A DNA stretch of 64,000 bases from NCBI RefSeq assembly GCF_000763885.1, contig NZ_JRKO01000017.1:36344-100343 (forward strand). Reading direction: 5' to 3'. The notes under the pieces were generated by a model. It saw only the letters and a program-made list of their open reading frames with translations. It did not search any database and was not told the origin of the DNA. Position 1 is the first letter of the stretch. Every line of letters starts with the position of its first letter. Positions 25,741 to 35,732 of the stretch are shown here, in pieces. The stretch is from Paracoccus versutus (GTDB lineage Bacteria > Pseudomonadota > Alphaproteobacteria > Rhodobacterales > Rhodobacteraceae). Made by a program: the position numbers and the translations under genes.

Positions 25741-28700
25741 ATGAATATCGACCTCTCGCGGCGCGGTTTCCTGAAACTGGCGGGTGCGGGTGTCGCGGCG
25801 ACATCGCTGGGGGCCATGGGCTTCGGCGGGGCGGAGGCGGCGGAACAGGCGCATGTGCGTGCCTTCAAGCTGGCCTCGACGACCGAGACGCGCAACACCT
25901 GTCCCTATTGCTCGGTCGCCTGCGGCGTCATCATCTATTCCGACGGCGACCTGAAGGCCGGCGAAGAGGCCAGGGTCGTCCATATCGAGGGCGATGCCGA
26001 CCATCCGACCAACCGCGGCACGCTTTGCCCGAAGGGCGCGGCGCTGAAGGATTTCGTCAATGCCGAGACGCGGCTGACCACGCCGCGCATCCGCCGCCCC
26101 GGCGCCGCCAGCTTCGAGGAGATTTCCTGGGAAGAGGCGCTGGACAAGATCGCCCGCGCGCTCAAGGACGACCGCGACGCCAACATGGTGCTGGCCAACG
26201 ACGACGGGGTGCCCGTCAACCGCTGGACGACCACCGGCTATCTGGCGGCCTCGGCCACCACCAATGAAACCGCATGGCTGACCTACAAGACGGTCCGCGC
26301 CATGGGGATCGTCGGATTCGACAACCAGGCGCGCGTCTGACACGGCCCCACGGTGTCCAGTTTGGGCCCGACATTTGGCCGTGGAGCGATGACCAACTCC
26401 TGGACCGACATCAAGAACACCGACCTCGTGGTCGTCATGGGCGGCAATGCCGCCGAAGCCCATCCCTGCGGCTTCAAATGGGTGACGGAGGCCAAGGCCA
26501 ATCGTGGCGCCAGGCTGATCGTGGTGGACCCGCGCTTTACCCGCACGGCCTCGGTGGCGGATTACTATGCGCCGATCCGTCCCGGCTCGGACATCGCCTT
26601 CCTGATGGGCCTGATCAACTGGATGATCCAGAACGACAAGGTGCAATGGGACTATGTGAAGGCCTTCACCAACGCCGCCTTCATCGTGAAGGACGAGTTC
26701 GGCTGGAGCGACGGGCTGTTCACCGGCTATGACCCGGAAAAGCGCGACTATGACAAGTCGAGCTGGGATTATGTCATCGGCGAGGACGGCTTTGCCCAGG
26801 TGGACATGACGCTAGAGCATCCGCGCTGCGTCTGGAACCTGCTCCGGGAACATGTCTCGCGCTATACGCCCGAACTGGTCGAGCAGGTCTGCGGCACGCC
26901 CAGCGACCGCTTCCTGAAGATCGCCGAGATGATCGGCGAATGCTCGGCCCCCGACAAGACCATGACCTCGATGTATGCGCTGGGCTGGACCCAGCACGCC
27001 AAGGGCTCGCAAAACATCCGCGGCATGGCGATGTTGCAGCTGATCCTGGGCAATATCGGCGTCCGGGGCGGCGGGATGAACGCGCTGCGCGGTCATTCCA
27101 ACATCCAGGGGCTGACCGACATCGGGCTGATGTCGAACCTGATCCCCGGCTACCTGAACATCCCGACCGAGAAGGAGCCGGACTGGCAGACCTACATGTC
27201 CAGCCGCAGCTTTACCCCGCTGCGGCCGGGGCAGACCAGCTATTGGCAGAACTATCCCAAGTTCATGGTCAGCTTCATGAAGGCCATGTGGGGCGACGCG
27301 GCCAAGGCCGAGAACGACTGGGCCTATCACTACCTGCCCAAGCTGGATGTGCCGACCTATGACATCCTGCGCATGTTCGAGCTGATGGATGCCGGCCAGG
27401 TCAACATCTATTTCTGCCAGGGCTTCAACCCGCTGCTGTCCTTCCCGAACCGGGCCAAGCTGACCTCGGCGCTGAGCAAGCTGAAGCTCTTGGTGGTCAT
27501 GGACCCGCTGGCGACCGAAACCGCGCATTTCTGGGAAAACCACGGCGAACACAACGACGTGGACACCGCCTCGATCCAGACCGAGGTGCTGGAACTGCCC
27601 TCGTCCTGCTTTGCCGAGGACGACGGCGCGCTGGTCAACTCGGGCCGCTGGCTGCAATGGCACTGGTCGGCGGCGACCCCGCCCGGCCAGGCCAGGCACG
27701 ACACCTGGATCATGGCGCAGATCTTCCTGCGGGTGAAAAAGCTCTACCAGGACGAAGGCGGGGTGTTCCCCGACCCGATCCTGAACCTGACCTGGGACTA
27801 TGCCGACCCCGACGAGCCGACGCCCGAGGAACTGGCCAAGGAGCTGAACGGCCGCGCGCTGGAGGATGTGCGCGACCCCGCCGACCCGGCCAAGGTGCTG
27901 ACCGCCAAGGGCAAGCAGCTGCTGAACTTCAGCCAGTATCGCGACGATGGCACCACCATGGGCGCCTGCTGGATCTATTCCGGCTGCTGGAACGAGGACG
28001 GCAACAACATGGCCCGCCGGGACAATGCCGACCCCGACGAGACCGGCGCCTATCCGAACTGGACCTTTTCCTGGCCGCTGAACCGGCGGATCCTCTACAA
28101 CCGGGCCTCGGCGGATCTGCAGGGCCAGCCCTGGGATCCCTCGCGCAAGCTGCTGGAATGGGACGGCGAGAAATGGACCGGCTATGACGTGCCCGACATC
28201 GCCCCCACGGCGAAGCCCGGCGATGTCGGCCCCTTCATCATGAACCAGGAAGGTGTTTCGCGCCTGTTCAGCCGGGGCATGATGCGCGACGGGCCGTTCC
28301 CGACGCATATGGAGCCCTTCGAATCGCCCCTTGCCAACGTGTTCAACCCGCAGATGCGCGGCAATCCGGTGGCGCGGGTCTTTGTCGGCGACGCCGAGCA
28401 ATTCGCCACCAGCGAAGAGTTCCCGATCGCCGCGACCTCGTATCGCCTGACCGAGCATTTCCACTACTGGACCAAGCACAACCGCATCAATGCCGCGCTT
28501 CAGCCCGAGTTCTTCGTCGAGATCAGCGAGGAACTGGCGGCCGAGAAAGGCATCCGGCGCGGCGGCTGGGTCCGGGTCTGGTCCAAGCGCGGCGAGGTCA
28601 AGGCCAAGGCGCTGGTGACGGGGCGGCTAAAGCCGATGCAATGCGGCGACAAGCTGGTGCATGTCATCGGCATCCCGCTGCACTGGGGCTTCATGGGCGC

Positions 28701-28824
28701 GGCGCGCAAGGGCTTCGGCCCGAACAGCCTGACGCCATTCGTCGGCGACGCCAATGTGGAAACGCCTGAATTCAAGGCGTTCCTGGTCAATATCGAACCC
28801 GCGACAGGGGAGGCGGTGTCATGA
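25741..28824 (+). CDS. fdhA: Formate dehydrogenase alpha subunit, selenoprotein (in-frame TGA = Sec200)
   Basis: 1027 aa if the TGA at 26338-26340 is read as selenocysteine. A twin-arginine signal (SRRGFLKLAG) is followed by a [4Fe-4S] site (CPYCSVACG...LCPKGAAL) and the molybdopterin guanine dinucleotide domains. The context RV-U-HGPTV matches the Sec residue of E. coli FdnG/FdoG. The frame resumes without a shift, a SECIS-like hairpin follows, and selB and tRNA-Sec lie downstream. It is therefore not a pseudogene. It oxidises formate on the periplasmic side and passes electrons to FdhB. Automated callers would split it into 25741-26340 and about 26353-28824. Confidence 0.95.
26338..26384 (+). 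promoter_or_regulatory. Bacterial SECIS element in fdhA
   Basis: After the TGA, GTCC (26355-26358) and GGGC (26364-26367) form an upper stem around the loop AGTTT. The loop begins at base 22 counted from the T of TGA, the same distance as I recall for the AGTCT loop of E. coli fdnG. A lower stem may form with GGCCG near 26377. This is the SelB-binding hairpin. Confidence 0.75.
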
Positions 28825-29819
28825 CGACCGATCCGAACCTCGACAGCCCGCGCACCGCGGTCTCGAACCCGCCGGTGCAACCGATGCAGGCCAACCTGGG
28901 GCCGGGCGACGTCGTCCGCGCCTCGGCCACGCCCGACCTGCCGCCGCCGACGCGCGAATTGACGCCGGTGGCCAAGCTGATCGACGTGTCGAAATGCATC
29001 GGCTGCAAGGCGTGCCAGTCGGCCTGCGCCGAATGGAACGACACCTATCCCGAGATCGAGCAGAACGTCGGCCTCTACGAGAACCCGCACGACCTGACGC
29101 CCGACATGTTCACCCTGATGCGGTTTTCGGAATACGAGAACCCGCAGACCGGCGATTTCGAATGGCTGATCCGCAAGGACGGCTGCATGCATTGCGCCGA
29201 TCCGGGCTGCCTGAAGGCCTGCCCCGCCCCCGGCGCCATCGTGCAATATTCGAACGGCATCGTGGATTTCATCCACGAGAACTGCATCGGCTGCGGCTAT
29301 TGCGTGACCGGCTGTCCTTTCAACATCCCGCGCATCAGCCAGAAAACCCATGTCAGCTACAAATGCACGCTCTGCTCGGACCGGGTGGCGGTGGGCCAGG
29401 GGCCGGCCTGCGCCAAGGCCTGCCCGACCCAGGCCATCGTCTTCGGCACCAAGGAGGACATGCTGGCCCATGCCGAGGCGCGGGTCGACGACCTGAAGTC
29501 GCGCGGCTACGACAATGCCGGCATCTACGACCCGCAGGGGGTGGGCGGCACGCATGTCTTCTATGTGCTGCACCATGCCGACCAGCCCTCGCTTTACTCC
29601 GACCTGCCGGAAGAGCCGCGCATCTCTCCGGTGGTCGAGGGCTGGAAGGGCGTGACCAAGACGCTGGGCCTGGCCGCGATCGGCGCCGCGGCCATCGGCT
29701 CGGTCCTGCACGGGCTGATGACGCGCGCCAACAAGGTCTCGACCGAGGATGAAACCCATGCCGAGCAACTGGTCGAGGGGCGTGAACCCCCGGTTCCGCC
29801 GGGAAGGGAGGTGCTGTGA
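28821..29819 (+). CDS. fdhB: Formate dehydrogenase iron-sulfur (beta) subunit
   Basis: 332 aa. It has four ferredoxin-type cysteine clusters, starting with [11 protein letters not shown], then [24 protein letters not shown] and CTLC...CAKAC, and a C-terminal membrane anchor ([17 protein letters not shown]). It wires the alpha subunit to the cytochrome b subunit. It overlaps fdhA by four bases and fdhC by one. Confidence 0.95.
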   Translation: MTTDPNLDSPRTAVSNPPVQPMQANLGPGDVVRASATPDLPPPTRELTPVAKLIDVSKCIGCKACQSACAEWNDTYPEIEQNVGLYENPHDLTPDMFTLMRFSEYENPQTGDFEWLIRKDGCMHCADPGCLKACPAPGAIVQYSNGIVDFIHENCIGCGYCVTGCPFNIPRISQKTHVSYKCTLCSDRVAVGQGPACAKACPTQAIVFGTKEDMLAHAEARVDDLKSRGYDNAGIYDPQGVGGTHVFYVLHHADQPSLYSDLPEEPRISPVVEGWKGVTKTLGLAAIGAAAIGSVLHGLMTRANKVSTEDETHAEQLVEGREPPVPPGREVL

Positions 29820-30505
29820 TGGCCAAGCGCATGTTCTCCGAAGCGGGCGACCATATCGAAAGCCGCCGCCCGGTGACGGTCAGCCGCTATCGTGGCATCA
29901 CCCGGCTGAACCATTGGGTGACGGCCGCCAGCCTGATCGCGCTGCTGCTGTCCGGCCTGGCGCTGTTCCACCCCTCGCTCTACTTCCTGACCGGGCTGTT
30001 CGGCGGCGGGCAGATGACGCGCTGGCTGCATCCCTTCGTGGGCGTGCTGCTGTTCTTCAGCTTCCTTCTGCTGTTCCTGCAGATGTGGCGGCTGAACCTG
30101 CCCCGCCCCGAGGACCGCACCTGGGTCAGCCATATCGGCGAGGTCGTCCGCGGCGAAGAGGAAAAGCTGCCCGAGCTTGGCAAATACAATGCCGGGCAGA
30201 AATTCGTCTTCTGGGCCATGTCGGTGCTGATCGTGGTGCTGATCGTCTCGGGCGTGATGATCTGGCAGGAATATTTCCCGCATCTGGTCTCGATCGCGGT
30301 GCGGCGCTGGGCGGTGCTGGTGCATGCGGTGGCGGCGGTCGCGATCATCCTGACCTTCATCCTGCATGTCTATGCGGCGATCTGGACCCGCGGCACCATC
30401 CGGGCCATGACCCGCGGCACCGTGACCGGCGGCTGGGCCTGGCGGCACCATCGCAAATGGCTGCGCGAAGTGGCTGGACGCGAGGGCGGCGGCCCGGCAG
30501 AGTAG
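29819..30505 (+). CDS. fdhC: Formate dehydrogenase cytochrome b556 (gamma) subunit
   Basis: 228 aa with four membrane segments. Likely haem-ligand histidines occur in [19 protein letters not shown] and [10 protein letters not shown]. It transfers electrons from FdhB to quinone in the inner membrane. The ATG at 29819 has GGGAGG seven bases upstream; a GTG one codon earlier is also possible. The start overlaps the fdhB stop (TGATG). Confidence 0.93.
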   Translation: MAKRMFSEAGDHIESRRPVTVSRYRGITRLNHWVTAASLIALLLSGLALFHPSLYFLTGLFGGGQMTRWLHPFVGVLLFFSFLLLFLQMWRLNLPRPEDRTWVSHIGEVVRGEEEKLPELGKYNAGQKFVFWAMSVLIVVLIVSGVMIWQEYFPHLVSIAVRRWAVLVHAVAAVAIILTFILHVYAAIWTRGTIRAMTRGTVTGGWAWRHHRKWLREVAGREGGGPAE

Positions 30506-30529
30506 GCGCAAGCGACCCGAAAGGAAGCC

Positions 30530-31438
30530 ATGTCCACCGCCCTGAAACCCGATCCCGCGATGATCGGCGGCGTCGCCAAGGTTCCCCTGGCGCGCCTGCC
30601 CGATCCCGCGGCGCTGTTCTTGACCCGCGCCGAGCGGTTCGATTTCCTGGCCGGCCACAGCCCGAACCTTGCGCCCTACCTGCGCTTCCTGGCCGGGCTT
30701 TGCCGGGCGCAGGCCGATCTGGCGCGCAAATTGCCGCCGCCCCCGCCGCTGCCGCCCGAGCGGATCGAACTGGCCCGCGCCAGCCGCATGCCGCCGCTGG
30801 ACCGCAACGCCATGCGCGAGGGGCTGGCGCAGGCGCTGCCCTTGCTGCTTGGGCGGCTGGCGGCGCTGGACATGCCCGAGCCTGCGCGGCTGGCGCTGGC
30901 GGCCTTGCAGGTGGCCGAGCCCGCGGATCGCGACTGGGTCATGGACAATGTGCTGGCCGACACCATCCCCGAGGACAGCGTGGCCCCGCATCTGTTCGCC
31001 ACCGCCGCCCTGCAGGTCCATGCCGCGATGCAGGCGGCGGCGCTGGACGCCGAGAAGCTGGTGCCGATCCGCACCGGCATCTGCCCTGCCTGCGGCGGCC
31101 GCCCCGCGACGAGCCTGGTGACCGAAAGCATCGGCGCCGAGGGCGCGCGCTATTGTTCCTGCGCCACCTGCCAGACCCTGTGGAACGAGGTGCGGGTAAA
31201 ATGCCTCTGCTGCGGCTCGACCAAGGGCATCAGCTACCGCTCGGTCGAAACCGGCGAGGCCACGGTCAAGGCCGAGGTCTGCCGCGAATGCGACCATTGG
31301 GTCAAGATCCTGTATCAGAACCGCAACCCCTCGCTGGAGCCCATCGCCGACGACGTGGCCAGCCTTGGCCTCGACCTGATGATGCGGGACACCGAATGGA
31401 AGCGGGGCGGCTTCAACCCCTTCCTCGCCGGTTATTGA
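30530..31438 (+). CDS. fdhE: Formate dehydrogenase accessory protein FdhE
   Basis: 302 aa. Four CxxC zinc/iron-binding pairs lie in the C-terminal half: CPACGG, CSCATC, CLCCG and CREC. FdhE is needed for maturation of Tat-exported formate dehydrogenases and is thought to bind the catalytic subunit before export. AAGGAAG precedes the ATG. selB follows 19 bp later; in many genomes selA lies between these two, and here it does not. Confidence 0.94.
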   Translation: MSTALKPDPAMIGGVAKVPLARLPDPAALFLTRAERFDFLAGHSPNLAPYLRFLAGLCRAQADLARKLPPPPPLPPERIELARASRMPPLDRNAMREGLAQALPLLLGRLAALDMPEPARLALAALQVAEPADRDWVMDNVLADTIPEDSVAPHLFATAALQVHAAMQAAALDAEKLVPIRTGICPACGGRPATSLVTESIGAEGARYCSCATCQTLWNEVRVKCLCCGSTKGISYRSVETGEATVKAEVCRECDHWVKILYQNRNPSLEPIADDVASLGLDLMMRDTEWKRGGFNPFLAGY

Positions 31439-31457
31439 CGGCGGTGCGGCGCGGGCG

Positions 31458-33389
31458 ATGATCGTCGGCACGGCAGGGCATATCGACCATGGCAAAAGCG
31501 CGCTGGTCCGGGCGCTGACCGGCATCGAGACCGACCGGCTGGCCGAGGAAAAGGCCCGCGGCATCACCATCGAGCTGGGTTTCGCCTATGCCGACCTGGG
31601 CGGCGGCGCTGTCACCGGCTTCGTCGACGTGCCGGGGCACGAGAAATTCGTCCACACCATGCTGGCCGGGGCCGGCGGCATCGACCTGGCCCTGCTGGTC
31701 GTCGCCGCCGATGATGGCATCATGCCGCAGACGCGCGAGCATCTGGCGATCCTCGACCTGCTGGGCATCAGCCGCGGCATGGTCGCGCTGACCAAGTCCG
31801 ATCTTGCGCCCCCTGCCCGCATTGCCGCCCTGAGTGCCCAGATCGCGGAACTGCTGGCCCCGACCAGGCTGGCCGGGGCGCCGGTCTTTCCGGTCTCGTC
31901 CCTGACCGGGGCGGGCATCGACGCCCTGCGCGCCGCGCTGGTGCAGGCCGAGGCGCAGACCGCCGCCCGCGCTGCCGCGGCACGCTTTCGCATGGCCATC
32001 GACCGCAGCTTTACCCTGGCCGGGACGGGCACCGTCGTCACCGGCACGGTGCTGTCGGGCCGGGTCGCGCCGGGTGACCAGATCGTCCTCAGCCCCACGG
32101 GACTGCCGGCCCGCGTGCGCGCCGTCCACGCCCAGAACCGCAAGGCCGAGGCTGGCCTCGCGGGCCAGCGCTGTGCCCTGAACCTGGCCGGCGAAGGCGT
32201 GACGCGCGATGCGATCCATCGCGGCGACGTGGCGCTGGACCCGGCGCTGCACGCGCCGACCCAGCGCATCGACGTCAGCCTGCGCGTTCTGGGGACCGAG
32301 CCCAAGCCGCTGGCCACCTGGTTTCCCGCCCGCCTGCATCTGGGCGCGGCGGAAACCGGCGCCCGCATCGTGCCGCTGCAAGGGCCGCTGGCACCGGGCG
32401 AGGAGGGGCTGGCGCAGCTCGTCCTTGACCGTTCCCTGGCCGCGACGCTGGGCGAACGCTTCATCCTGCGCGACGTCTCGGCCCGGCGCACCATCGGCGG
32501 CGGGAGGCTGATCGACCTGCGCGCCCCCGCCCGCCACCGCGCCCGGCCCGAGCGCCTGGCGGTGCTGCGCGCCATGGCCCTGCCCGACCCGGCCGATGCG
32601 CTGGCCGCGCTGGCAGGCGCGGCGCTGATCGACCTGGACGGCTTTGCCCGCGACCGCGCGCTGGCCCCGGCCCAGCTTGACCGCGCCATCGCCGCCTCGG
32701 GCATCGCCATCGTCCCCGGCACGCGGCAGGCGCTTGGCCCCGACCGGCTGGCGGCGCTGCGCCGGCAGATGCAGGCGGAACTGGCCGCCTTTCACGCCGA
32801 GAATGCCGATCTCCAGGGGCTCGGGCGGGAAAAGCTGCGGCTCATGCTGGACCCGCGCCTGCCCAAGCCCGATTTCGCCGCCTTCCTGCGCGCCGAGGCG
32901 GCGGCGGGCCGCATCGCGCTGGACGGCGCCTTCATCCGCCTGCCTGGCCACCTGCCCCGCCTTGCGCCCGAGGACGAGGCGCTGCTGGAGCGCATCCTGC
33001 CGCAGCTTGCCGGCGAGGACCGCTTTCGCCCGCCCCGCGTGCGCGACTTTGCCCATGCGTTCGGTGCCGAGGAACCCGAGGTCCGCCGCATCCTGCGCAT
33101 GGCCGCGCGCCAGGGCCGCATCGACCAGATCGCGCAGGACCATTTCTTTGCCCGCGCCACCACGGTCGAGATGGTCGGCATCATCCGCGACCTCGCCGCC
33201 GCCAGCGCCGACGGCTGGTTCTCGGCCCCGGCCTTTCGCGACCGGGTGCGGAACGGGCGCAAGGTGGCGATCCAGATCCTTGACTTCTTCGACCGTCTCG
33301 GTCTGACCTTGCGTCGGGGCGATCTTCGTCGCATCAACCCGCACCGGGTCGACCTGTTCACGCCGGACGGGTCGGACGAGCGGGAATAG
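31458..33389 (+). CDS. selB: Selenocysteine-specific translation elongation factor SelB
   Basis: 643 aa. The EF-Tu-like GTPase motifs are GHIDHGKS (G1), GITIELGF (G2), DVPGHEKF (G3) and TKSD (G4). Beta-barrel domains follow, then a C-terminal winged-helix region (about 400-640) that reads SECIS hairpins. It delivers Sec-tRNA to the fdhA TGA. The stop codon is directly abutted by tRNA-Sec, and no ribosome-binding purine run is obvious before its ATG, so it may depend on translation from fdhE. Confidence 0.96.
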   Translation: MIVGTAGHIDHGKSALVRALTGIETDRLAEEKARGITIELGFAYADLGGGAVTGFVDVPGHEKFVHTMLAGAGGIDLALLVVAADDGIMPQTREHLAILDLLGISRGMVALTKSDLAPPARIAALSAQIAELLAPTRLAGAPVFPVSSLTGAGIDALRAALVQAEAQTAARAAAARFRMAIDRSFTLAGTGTVVTGTVLSGRVAPGDQIVLSPTGLPARVRAVHAQNRKAEAGLAGQRCALNLAGEGVTRDAIHRGDVALDPALHAPTQRIDVSLRVLGTEPKPLATWFPARLHLGAAETGARIVPLQGPLAPGEEGLAQLVLDRSLAATLGERFILRDVSARRTIGGGRLIDLRAPARHRARPERLAVLRAMALPDPADALAALAGAALIDLDGFARDRALAPAQLDRAIAASGIAIVPGTRQALGPDRLAALRRQMQAELAAFHAENADLQGLGREKLRLMLDPRLPKPDFAAFLRAEAAAGRIALDGAFIRLPGHLPRLAPEDEALLERILPQLAGEDRFRPPRVRDFAHAFGAEEPEVRRILRMAARQGRIDQIAQDHFFARATTVEMVGIIRDLAAASADGWFSAPAFRDRVRNGRKVAIQILDFFDRLGLTLRRGDLRRINPHRVDLFTPDGSDERE

Positions 33390-33485
33390 GGAAGAGAAGC
33401 GTCCCCGGTGGGGCGGCCGGACTTCAAATCCGGTTGGGGCAGTGAGCCTGTCTCGGGTGGGTTCGACTCCCACTCTCTTCCGCCA
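33390..33485 (+). tRNA. selC: tRNA-Sec (anticodon TCA), CCA encoded
   Basis: 96 nt. The 8-bp acceptor stem GGAAGAGA/TCTCTTCC is perfect, followed by G and an encoded CCA. The anticodon arm is CCGGA-CTTCAAA-TCCGG with TCA in the loop; the T arm is GTGGG-TTCGACT-CCCAC, and a long variable arm lies between. The 8-bp acceptor stem, long variable arm and UCA anticodon identify tRNA-Sec. The first base directly follows the selB stop codon. Confidence 0.97.
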
Positions 33486-33505
33486 GATGCGACGAAAGGA
33501 CGGCA

Positions 33506-34561
33506 ATGGACAGCACGGTGCTTGGCAGCAGCAAGGTTCGGGTCAGCGCGGTCTGCCTGGGCACGATGACCTTCGGCAACCAGACGGGCGCGGCCCAGGC
33601 CCATGCCCAGATGGACCGGGCGCTGGCCGCCGGCATCACCTTCCTCGACACGGCCGAGCTTTACCCGGTGAACCCGGTGCGGCGCGAGACCGTGGGCCGG
33701 ACCGAGGAAATCGTCGGCGACTGGCTGTCCGCGCGCGGCGGCCGCGACCGGGTGCAGATCGCCACCAAGGCCGCCGGCCCCGGCGACAAGGTGCGGGCCG
33801 AGGGCTTCGACGGCGCCATCCTGCGCCGCACCATCGACGCCTCGCTCCGGCGGCTCAGGACCGATTACATCGACCTTTACCAGCTGCACTGGCCGGTGCG
33901 CGGCAGCTATGCCTTTCGCCAGAACTGGCGCTACGACCCCTCGAAACAGGACCGCGCCGCGACGCTGGCGCATATGCAGGACGTGCTGGGCGCCCTGGAC
34001 GAGGCGGTGCGCGCCGGCAAGGTCCGTGCCATCGGCCTGTCGAACGAATCGGCCTGGGGCACGGCGCGCTGGATCGACACGGCCGAGCGCATGGGCGCGC
34101 CGCGCATGGCCAGCATCCAGAACGAATATTCGCTGCTCTATCGCGCCTTCGACACCGACCTGGCAGAGCTGGCGGTGAACGAAGGGGTGACGCTGCTGGC
34201 CTATTCGCCGCTGGCGGCGGGGCTGCTGACCGGGAAATACCAAGGCGGGGCCGAGCCCGCTGGCAGCCGCGCGGCCACCGATCGCGCCAGCGGGGGACCG
34301 GGCGACCTGGGCGGGCGGCGCACTGCCCGCGCCGATGCCGCCGTCGCCGCCTGGCACGGGCTGGCGGCCGAACTGGGGCTGGACCCGGTCCACATGGCCA
34401 TCGCCTTCACCCGCCAGCGCCCGTTCCACGCGATCCCGATCATCGGCGCGACCGATCTTTCGCAGCTCGACCATCTTCTGGCCGGGCTGGACCTGCGGCT
34501 GCCGGCAGAGGCGCTCAAGCGCATCGACAAGCTGCACCGCAGCCACCCGCTGCCCTACTGA
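33506..34561 (+). CDS. Aldo/keto reductase (Tas-like)
   Basis: 351 aa, TIM-barrel NADP-dependent oxidoreductase. The catalytic tetrad residues appear as Asp and Tyr in FLDTAELYP, Lys in IATKAAG and His in YQLHWPV. NEYSLLYRAFD and the C-terminal IPIIGATDLSQL are typical of the Tas/YajO group. The substrate is unknown. It starts 20 bp after tRNA-Sec and may share the fdhE-selB transcript, but no functional link is evident. Confidence 0.88.
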   Translation: MDSTVLGSSKVRVSAVCLGTMTFGNQTGAAQAHAQMDRALAAGITFLDTAELYPVNPVRRETVGRTEEIVGDWLSARGGRDRVQIATKAAGPGDKVRAEGFDGAILRRTIDASLRRLRTDYIDLYQLHWPVRGSYAFRQNWRYDPSKQDRAATLAHMQDVLGALDEAVRAGKVRAIGLSNESAWGTARWIDTAERMGAPRMASIQNEYSLLYRAFDTDLAELAVNEGVTLLAYSPLAAGLLTGKYQGGAEPAGSRAATDRASGGPGDLGGRRTARADAAVAAWHGLAAELGLDPVHMAIAFTRQRPFHAIPIIGATDLSQLDHLLAGLDLRLPAEALKRIDKLHRSHPLPY

Positions 34562-34645
34562 AGCGCCCCCGCGACGCCACGGCAGGGTTGGCAGCATGGC
34601 GCGGCGCGGGCAATCTGCCCGCGTCACCTGCCCCACGAGGATTTC

Positions 34646-35611
34646 ATGCTGCCCCCGATCCTGTCGCACCTGCGCATCCCCGTCGTCGCCTCGCCCATGT
34701 TCATCGTCTCGGGGCCCGAACTGGTGATCGCACAATGCAAGGCCGGGATCGTCGGCAGCTTCCCGGCGCTCAACGCCCGCGAAAAGGACGGCGAGCCGGT
34801 GCTGCTCGACGCCTGGCTGACCCGCATCGCCGAGGAACTGGACCGCCACAACCAGGCCAATCCCGACAACCCGGCCGCCCCCTTCGCGGTGAACCAGATC
34901 GTGCATCGCTCGAACGCGCGGCTGGAACGCGACATCGAGATCTGCCACCGCCACCGGGTGCCGATCTGGATCACCAGCCTCGGCGCCCGCCCCGAAGTGA
35001 ACGCGGCGGCCCATGACTGCGGCGGCATCGCCCTGCACGACGTCATCAACAACCGCTTTGCCAAGAAGGCGATCGAAAAGGGCGCCGATGGCCTCATCGC
35101 GGTCGCGGCGGGCGCCGGCGGCCATGCCGGGCCGCAATCGCCCTTTGCCCTGGTGCAGGAGATTCGCGAATGGTTCGACGGCCCGCTGCTTCTGTCGGGC
35201 GCCATCGCCACCGGCCGCGCGGTGCTGGCGGCGCAGGCCATGGGCGCGGACCTGGCCTATGTCGGCAGCCCCTTCATCGCCACCCAGGAAGCCAACGCCC
35301 AGCCCGAATACAAGCGCATGATCGTGGATTGCGGGGCCGAGGACGTCGTCACCTCCTCGCTCTTCACCGGGGTGTCGGGGAATTACCTCGCGCCCTCGAT
35401 CCGCGCCGCCGGGCTCGACCCGGCCAGCCTGGAGCGCGGCGACGTGTCGGACATGAACTTCGCCGAAGCCTCGTCGCGGCCCAAGGCCTGGAGCCAGGTC
35501 TGGGGCTCGGGCCAGGGCATCGGCGCGGTGCGCGAAATCCTGCCCGCCGCCCGGCTGATCGACCGCCTGGCCCGCGAACATGCCGAAGCCCGCGCCGCCC
35601 TCTGCGCCTGA
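34646..35611 (+). CDS. Nitronate monooxygenase (2-nitropropane dioxygenase family)
   Basis: 321 aa, FMN-dependent TIM barrel. PVVASPMFIVSGPELVIAQC (quoted to show the opening pattern), AAGAGGHAGPQSPFALV and LSGAIATGRAVLAAQAMGAD are the flavin- and substrate-binding regions of class I nitronate monooxygenases. It would oxidise propionate-3-nitronate or similar nitronates. It could also be one of several NMO-like flavoproteins of unknown substrate. The upstream 84-bp gap holds no clear promoter. Confidence 0.85.
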   Translation: MLPPILSHLRIPVVASPMFIVSGPELVIAQCKAGIVGSFPALNAREKDGEPVLLDAWLTRIAEELDRHNQANPDNPAAPFAVNQIVHRSNARLERDIEICHRHRVPIWITSLGARPEVNAAAHDCGGIALHDVINNRFAKKAIEKGADGLIAVAAGAGGHAGPQSPFALVQEIREWFDGPLLLSGAIATGRAVLAAQAMGADLAYVGSPFIATQEANAQPEYKRMIVDCGAEDVVTSSLFTGVSGNYLAPSIRAAGLDPASLERGDVSDMNFAEASSRPKAWSQVWGSGQGIGAVREILPAARLIDRLAREHAEARAALCA

Positions 35612-35689
35612 CCCCCGGCTTCTTCGTTCCCCAAATACTCCTGCAACGGCGCGGCGGGGCGCCAAGGCTCGCGCCTTTCACCGTCTGCC

Positions 35690-35725
35690 AAAAACTCCTC
35701 CCCGCCGCGCCACCCGGCGCGGCGG
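35690..35725 (-). terminator. Intrinsic terminator of phyR
   Basis: On the minus strand CCGCCGCGCC and GGCGCGGCGG form a perfect 10-bp stem with a 4-base loop, followed by GGAGGAGTTTTT. It begins seven bases after the phyR stop. Confidence 0.75.
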
Positions 35726-35732
35726 CGGTGCG

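Noticed and set aside
25741..28824. fdhA as a pseudogene broken by TGA at 26338
   Set aside because: The frame continues without shift, the context equals the known Sec site, a SECIS-like hairpin follows, and selB and tRNA-Sec are nearby.
32792..35665. 957-codon minus frame crossing selB, tRNA-Sec and the aldo/keto reductase
   Set aside because: It runs through a tRNA gene and opposite three well-supported genes, so it is not a real gene.
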